Part shown: positions 59,521-64,000 of the stretch, piece by piece | How positions within the stretch are numbered: the first letter of the stretch is position 1 | Layout: every line of letters begins with the position of its first letter | DNA from: Streptomyces bottropensis ATCC 25435 | GTDB lineage: Bacteria; Actinomycetota; Actinomycetes; Streptomycetales; Streptomycetaceae | Assembly: GCF_000383595.1 (NCBI RefSeq) | Contig: NZ_KB911581.1 | Coordinates: forward strand, 8,019,519-8,083,518 | Direction: 5' to 3' | Length of the DNA: 64,000 nt | Position numbers and translations under genes: made by a program | Notes under the pieces: generated by a model | What the model saw: the letters and a program-made list of their open reading frames with translations, nothing else | Databases searched by the model: none | Told to the model about the DNA's origin: nothing

Positions 59521-61175
59521 CCTCCCTCACCCCCCTGACCACCGCCGCGGGCGGCCTCGCCGAGTTCAGCGGGTCGGCCCGGGCGATGTCGCTCGTCGGA
59601 TTCACGGCGGTCGCCACGATCACCCTGCTGCTGTGCGTGATGACGGGCCCGGACCGGGACGACCTCGACGAGTTCTACACCGGCTACAGCTCCCTCTCCC
59701 CCATGCGCAACGGCCTCGCCATCGCGGGCGACTACATCTCGGCGGCGACGGTGCTGGGCACCGGCGGAGTCATCGCCCTCTTCGGCTACGACGGCGTCGT
59801 CCTCGCCCTCAGCACGGCCCTGTCCCTGATGCTGCTGATGTTCCTGCTGGCCGAACCCCTGCGCAACGCGGGCCGGTTCACCATGGGCGACGCGCTGGCC
59901 CGGCGGATGCCCGGCCGGTCCGTACGCATCGTCGCCTGTGTCGTCACCATCGCCGCGCTGATGCCGATGATGCTGGTCCAGCTGGCCGGCACCGGCGACC
60001 TGCTGGCCTTCATCCTCGGCTTCTCCAGCGAGAGCCTCAAGACCGGCGTCGTGGTGATCGTCGGCGCGCTGATGATCGGCTACGCGGCGATCGGCGGCAT
60101 GAAGGGCACCGCCCTCATCCAGATCATCAAGATCGTGATGCTGCTCGGCTCCGGTGCGCTGGTCGCCGTACTGATCCTGAACAAGTTCGACTGGGACCCC
60201 GGCCTGCTGCTCGGCACGGCGGCCGAACGCAGCGGCATCGGCACCGGCTACCTCCACTCGGGGCTGCAGTTCACGAGCGGCCCGCACCCCGAACTCGACA
60301 TGATCAGCGCCCAGTTGACGGTCGTCCTCGGCGGCGCCTGCCTCCCCCACGTCACCATGCGCATGTACACGGCGAACAGCGCCCGTCAGGTCCGCCGCTC
60401 GCTGTCCTGGGCGGTCCCGTCCGTCGCCCTCTTCGTCCTGATCATCTCGGTGATCGGCTTCGGCGCGACGGCCCTGATCGGCCGCGAGGTGATCGCGGCG
60501 GCCGACCCGCAGGGCAACACGGCCTATCTGCTGGGCTCGATGGCGGCCTTCGGCGCCGAGGTGTCCACGGCGGAGACCCTGCTCTTCACCACGGTCACCA
60601 CGGCGGTCTTCCTGACCCTCCTCGCCTCCGTGGCCGGCATGATCCTCGCCTGCGCCAACTCCCTCGCCCACGACGTCTTCGCGGCCCGCGCGGCCGAGCC
60701 CCTCAGCCAGCGCCGCGAGATGACCATCGCCCGGCTCTCGGCCTGCGCGGTCGGCACCGCCGCGATCGTCCTGGCCACGATGGTCCAGCACCGCAACCTC
60801 CAGCCCCTGGTCACCCTCTCCTTCTGCCTGGGCGCCTCCGCCATCGCCCCCGCCCTCGTCTACGGCCTCTTCTGGCGCCGCTACACCCGTACGGGCCTGA
60901 TGTGCACCCTCATCGGCGGCAGCCTCTCCGTCCTGATCCTCATGACCGGCACCAACCTCGTCTCCGGCTCCCCCTACGCCGCCTTCCCCCGCGCGGACTT
61001 CAACTGGTTCCCCTTCACCACCACCGGCCTCGTCTCCATCCCCCTGGGCTTCCTGGCGGGCTGGCTGGGCACGCTCGCCTCCGGCCGAACCCGGGCCGCG
61101 GAGCAGCGCCGTCAGTACGAGGCGGTGGAGGGCCGGATCCTGGCGGGTGCGACGAGGGGGGCGGACCAGGGGTGA
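59517..61175 (+). CDS. Sodium:solute symporter family transporter (ActP-like)
   Basis: The 552-residue, roughly 13-helix membrane protein has the SSS/ActP features: DEFYTGYSSLSPMRNGLAIAGDYISAATVLGTGG, GYAAIGGMKGTALIQIIKIVMLLGSG, and GACLPHVTMRMYTANSARQVRRS. The first helix of the SSS core is present (AMSLVGFTAVATITLLLCV). It is coupled to the DUF485 gene and probably imports acetate or short organic acids with sodium. Exact substrate not shown. Confidence 0.92.
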   Translation: MTSLTPLTTAAGGLAEFSGSARAMSLVGFTAVATITLLLCVMTGPDRDDLDEFYTGYSSLSPMRNGLAIAGDYISAATVLGTGGVIALFGYDGVVLALSTALSLMLLMFLLAEPLRNAGRFTMGDALARRMPGRSVRIVACVVTIAALMPMMLVQLAGTGDLLAFILGFSSESLKTGVVVIVGALMIGYAAIGGMKGTALIQIIKIVMLLGSGALVAVLILNKFDWDPGLLLGTAAERSGIGTGYLHSGLQFTSGPHPELDMISAQLTVVLGGACLPHVTMRMYTANSARQVRRSLSWAVPSVALFVLIISVIGFGATALIGREVIAAADPQGNTAYLLGSMAAFGAEVSTAETLLFTTVTTAVFLTLLASVAGMILACANSLAHDVFAARAAEPLSQRREMTIARLSACAVGTAAIVLATMVQHRNLQPLVTLSFCLGASAIAPALVYGLFWRRYTRTGLMCTLIGGSLSVLILMTGTNLVSGSPYAAFPRADFNWFPFTTTGLVSIPLGFLAGWLGTLASGRTRAAEQRRQYEAVEGRILAGATRGADQG

Positions 61176-61210
61176 GGGGAGGCGCCCAGTGACTCGGGAG
61201 TGCGGGCGCG

Positions 61211-61291
61211 TGGCGGGTGCGGGTCCGGTGGCGGGTGCGGGTCCGGTGGCCGGGTCCGGTGGCGGGTCCGGTGGCGGGTCCGGGTCCGGTG
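61211..61291. repeat. GGCGGGTCCGGT-type tandem repeats
   Basis: Units of 12 to 18 bases built from GGCGGGT, GCGGGTCCGGT and variants recur six or seven times directly before an intergenic-repeat copy. Confidence 0.7.
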
Positions 61292-61322
61292 GGGCTTCTC
61301 GCGCGGTTCCCCGCGCCCCTGA
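61291..61322 (-). repeat. Streptomyces-type intergenic repeat, copy D
   Basis: GGGGCTTCTCGCGCGGTTCC then CCGCGCCCCTGA is the reverse complement of the core of copies B and C (AGTT replaced by GGTT). It lies downstream of the symporter gene. Confidence 0.75.
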
Positions 61323-61399
61323 AAGACCAGCCCCCGCTCACCCGCACACGAGAATTCACCCGAAGACGCGCCCCTAACGCCTAGGGGCCCGGCCGCCCC

Positions 61400-62275
61400 C
61401 TAGTCCGTCAACGCCGACAGACTGTCCCGGATACCGTCCATCTGCGCCCGCACCTGATCCCACCTCTCCCCGTGCTCCCGCAACACCCTCTCCGTCTCCC
61501 GAGCCACCCACTCCTCCCGCCGCCGCGCCTCCGCCAGCGCCTCCGCGGCCCGCTCCTCCGCGTCATCCTGCATCCGCGTCGCCCCGGCCTCCGCGTCCGC
61601 GAAATCCTGCTCGGCCTCGGCGAGGGCGGCCTCCGCGCGGGCGAGCCGTTCGGCCTGCCCCGCATCGAACGCGGCCTCCCGCTCGGCCTCCTCCCGCTCG
61701 ATGCCGGCCACCCGCTCGTCGTACTCCTTGACCAGTTCGGCGAGCATCCCCTCGGTCCGCTCCCGCACCTCCCGCAGCGCGGCCAGCGCCTCGCCCCGCT
61801 TCTCCTTCACCCCGCGCCGGGCCTCGATCCGCAGTTCGTCGGCCTCGGTCCGGGCGGCCAGCAACACCTGCCGGGCCCATTCCTCGGCCTCGCCCCGCAC
61901 CTCGTCGGCGTACGCCTGCGCGGCCTCCCGCAGCCGCAGCCCGGCCTCCTCCGCCTCGGCGACGATCCGCCGGGCGCCCTCGCGGCCGCCCTCGCGCACG
62001 GCCGCGGCCTCCTCGACACCGAGGGCGAACAACTGCCGCGCGCCCTCGCCGAGCGCCTCGTACGTCTGCGGGGTCAGCCCGGCGACCGTCTCGCGCAGCC
62101 GGTCGAGTTCCATGCCCATCTCCCGGGCCAGCACGGTCAGCCGGGCGGCCCGCTCCCACGCGGCGTCCCGGTCCCGGGAGAGGGCCGCCGCGTGGACGTC
62201 GACCTGGTCGGTGCGGTAGCCACGCCGTACGACGTCGAACTCGAAGTCATGGGGTGCCGTCGGTGCGCTGCTCAT
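61400..62275 (-). CDS. Long coiled-coil protein (cellulose-binding-annotated/DivIVA-like)
   Basis: The 291-residue protein begins with a DivIVA-like opening (FEFDVVRRGYRTDQVDVHAAALSRDRDAAWERAARLTVL). It then runs for about 230 residues as a near-continuous charged coiled coil rich in Glu, Arg and Ala (EEAGLRLREAAQAYADEVRGEAEE...). This is the type often annotated as cellulose-binding protein in Streptomyces, related in style to FilP and Scy scaffolds. ATG 62275 was preferred to a longer frame to 62302. It may act in polarity or cytoskeletal organisation. Confidence 0.75.
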   Translation of the reverse strand: MSSAPTAPHDFEFDVVRRGYRTDQVDVHAAALSRDRDAAWERAARLTVLAREMGMELDRLRETVAGLTPQTYEALGEGARQLFALGVEEAAAVREGGREGARRIVAEAEEAGLRLREAAQAYADEVRGEAEEWARQVLLAARTEADELRIEARRGVKEKRGEALAALREVRERTEGMLAELVKEYDERVAGIEREEAEREAAFDAGQAERLARAEAALAEAEQDFADAEAGATRMQDDAEERAAEALAEARRREEWVARETERVLREHGERWDQVRAQMDGIRDSLSALTD

Positions 62276-62579
62276 GCTGGGCCCTCTCCGCCGGACGCAC
62301 ACGAAATGATGATTTCGCGCACATCTTGATGTATGGGGCAGAAGTGTTCATAACGCGACACTCCGTGCGGGGGTCACGGGAGAGCCCGACGGGCACGGGA
62401 AACCGTCGCGGGAACAGGAGCAGCCGACGGGCACGGACAGCGGACGCGGGCGGCGGACAACAAGCGCGGGCGGCAGGCGCAGGCAGCAGGCGCGGACGCG
62501 AAGGGCCCGGCCCGGTCTCGTACGAGACCGGGCCGGGCCCTTCGCGTGCGCGTGACGCGGCCGTGTCAGCCGCGACGGA
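62276..62579. other. 304-bp gap with purine-rich low-complexity DNA
   Basis: Between 62380 and 62496 the plus strand has irregular repeats of GGGCGGC, GCAGGCGCAG and similar. The 50-bp palindrome at 62497-62546 ends the region. No gene was found. Confidence 0.4.
62497..62546. terminator. Perfect 50-bp palindrome, likely terminator
   Basis: CGCGAAGGGCCCGG at the left edge and CCGGGCCCTTCGCG at the right edge belong to two 25-base arms that are exact complements with no central loop. It lies 34 bases downstream of the stop at 62580. Confidence 0.8.
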
Positions 62580-64000
62580 TCACAGCAGTCCGTCCCACAT
62601 CTGTTCCAGCAGCACCGACCACCAGCTCTCCGGCGAGGCGAGCGCCGCCGGGTCGAGGGCGGCGAGCTGCGCCTGGAAGTCGACGGTCCAGCGGCCCGCC
62701 TGCTCCTGGTTGAGCCCGAACCGCAGCCGCCACATACGGCCGAGCAGGGCCAGGCAGCGCGCGAACTCCGGCAGCCCGGTGTTCACGAACTGCGGCGGTA
62801 CGGGCGCCCCGCCCGGTCCCGCCTCCACCGGCACGGCCACGATGTTCGCCGTGCCGTACTGGACACACAGCGCCTTGCCGAAGTCGCTGCCCATCACCAG
62901 GTACGAGCCCGAGTCGGCCGCCGGCTGCACCCCTCGCTCCTGGGCCAGCTCCGCCAGCGTCGGCACCGGACGGCCCGGCTGGGCCTGCGCCCAGAAGAAC
63001 GGGCCCATGTCGACCGGCAGTCCGGCCACGACCAGCGTGTGCGCCACGATCGGCGGGACGCCCTGCCGCGACACCGCCTGCTGGTCGAACCGGAACACCC
63101 CCGGCCCGAACACCGCCGCCAGCTCCTGCCCGATCGCCTCCGGCGGGATCGGCGGCGCCGGCTGCACCGGGTGCAAGGGCGCCCGCACCGGCGCGTGCCG
63201 GGCCGGACCGTCCGCCACCTGGTGCAACTCGCCCTGGTGCGCGATGAGCTGGGCCATGCCCTGCTGCCGGCTCGCGTGGTCCTTGCCGTACGGGGCGATG
63301 GACGTGATGCGGGCGTTCGGCCACTGCTCACGGATCATCCGCGCGCAGTACGCACCCGGCAGCTCGCAGGACTCCAGCTCCGTGTGCAGCTCCAGCACCG
63401 CCTCCGGCGGGATGTTCATGCCACGCAGCTCATGGAAGATCTGCCACTCCGGGTGCGGCGTTCCGGGCGCCGAACGCCGGATCACCTGCTGCTCGGAGCC
63501 GTCCGGCGCCCGGAACCGCAGCACGGCCTGGTAGCCGGGCCCGACGGTCGGCTGACCGGCGGGCGGCTGCGGATAGCCGTACGCCGGCGGCGCGCCCATC
63601 GGCGGCCCGGGCACCGGCCCGGGCTGCCCCGGCATCCCGGGATGGGCCCCCGGCGGCATCCCGGGCGCCCCCGGACCGCCGACCGCAGGCCCGGCCAGCA
63701 TCGTCTCGGCGTGGTGCACCGGACCGCGAGCACCAGGCCCGCCCGGCTGACCCGGAGCACCGGGGTGACCGGGAGCGCCGGGCATGCCAGGAGCCCCCGG
63801 CTGGCCCGGAGCCCCGGGCGGACCCGGCGGCTGCGGCGCGCCCGGACCACCCACGGCGGGCCCGGCGAGCATCGTCGCCGCGTGGTGCATACCGCCGGCG
63901 GGCGTACCCCCGGGCGGATTCGGCACCCCGGGGGCGCCCGGCCCACCGGGCTGCCCCGGAGCACCGGGAAGACTCTCGGGCCCGTTCGGGCCGAGCGCGG
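62580..64000 (-). CDS. Deaminase-like and SUKH-4 domain protein with collagen-like N-terminus (5' truncated)
   Basis: The frame is open to the window edge, so the start is missing; numbering here begins at an internal GTG at 63926. The first 125 residues and the part before are Gly-Pro-Ala-rich like collagen (GAPGQPGAPGMPGAPG) and contain two copies of HHAxTMLAGPAVGGPGAP. Residues about 130-235 look like a YwqJ/SUKH-associated nucleic-acid deaminase fold, with H181 and E183 in LHTELESC and cysteines C187 and C194. Residues about 265-445 resemble SUKH-4 immunity proteins (GPFFWAQAQ, FVNTGLPEFARCLALL). Both together suggest a polymorphic-toxin or immunity-related role. The exact activity is inferred. 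Confidence 0.7.
   Translation of the reverse strand, partial: ALGPNGPESLPGAPGQPGGPGAPGVPNPPGGTPAGGMHHAATMLAGPAVGGPGAPQPPGPPGAPGQPGAPGMPGAPGHPGAPGQPGGPGARGPVHHAETMLAGPAVGGPGAPGMPPGAHPGMPGQPGPVPGPPMGAPPAYGYPQPPAGQPTVGPGYQAVLRFRAPDGSEQQVIRRSAPGTPHPEWQIFHELRGMNIPPEAVLELHTELESCELPGAYCARMIREQWPNARITSIAPYGKDHASRQQGMAQLIAHQGELHQVADGPARHAPVRAPLHPVQPAPPIPPEAIGQELAAVFGPGVFRFDQQAVSRQGVPPIVAHTLVVAGLPVDMGPFFWAQAQPGRPVPTLAELAQERGVQPAADSGSYLVMGSDFGKALCVQYGTANIVAVPVEAGPGGAPVPPQFVNTGLPEFARCLALLGRMWRLRFGLNQEQAGRWTVDFQAQLAALDPAALASPESWWSVLLEQMWDGLL

Noticed and set aside
1..64000. CRISPR array
   Set aside because: No regularly spaced direct repeats of 25-40 bases with unique spacers were seen. The short repeats found are contiguous tandem repeats.

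Overview
This window is a high-GC actinobacterial chromosome segment, almost certainly from a Streptomyces. The evidence is the extreme third-position GC, the many GTG and TTG starts, the gene order ppx - DUF501 - divIC - eno - rpf, and a tRNA-Leu whose anticodon loop reads TAA. That tRNA is the bldA tRNA for the rare UUA codon. From memory the order resembles the Streptomyces coelicolor region around eno and mfd. No mobile element, phage gene, CRISPR array or rRNA operon was seen.

Left third (1-24 kb). A truncated membrane-anchored ricin-type lectin protein is followed by a four-gene minus-strand histidine-utilisation operon: hutU, an M20 amidohydrolase, hutF and hutI. All three junctions are overlapping GTGA. 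A readable promoter and an 11-bp inverted repeat lie before hutU, and a fold-type III PLP decarboxylase is divergent from it. Next comes a compact group of three Roadblock/LC7-like proteins and one PATAN-like protein, with no GTPase or kinase beside them. A HAL-family lyase lacking the canonical Ala-Ser-Gly triad is translationally coupled to an RpiR-type regulator. After that come cystathionine beta-synthase, an SGNH esterase, a thiolase, small membrane proteins and a Bax-inhibitor-1 protein.

Middle third (24-43 kb). bldA is followed by a MacB/FtsX-like ABC pair, a cyclopropane-fatty-acid-synthase-like methyltransferase, and a type II NADH dehydrogenase with a near-consensus Rex operator far upstream. 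The ppx-DUF501-divIC-eno block follows. Then come two resuscitation-promoting-factor genes, the first carrying a c-di-AMP (ydaO-type) riboswitch leader. A SurA-like lipoprotein, MazG and a cytochrome P450 are followed by a soluble Ser/Thr kinase with a membrane-protein partner.

Right third (43-64 kb). An orphan N6 DNA methylase with its own HTH and target-recognition-like domains has an altered catalytic motif, HPPF. A lipoprotein, a secreted HNH nuclease, mfd, a DUF2079 membrane protein, a second FtsX-like ABC pair, a drug-type MFS exporter with a repetitive N-terminus and a DUF485/acetate-symporter pair follow. The window ends with a coiled-coil protein and a truncated collagen-like, deaminase-like, SUKH-4 protein.

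Intergenic DNA carries several strong inverted repeats that look like terminators, and four good copies plus one degenerate copy of a Streptomyces-type intergenic repeat. All coordinates and motifs were read by eye. Family assignments rest on recognised motifs, and no database search was run.
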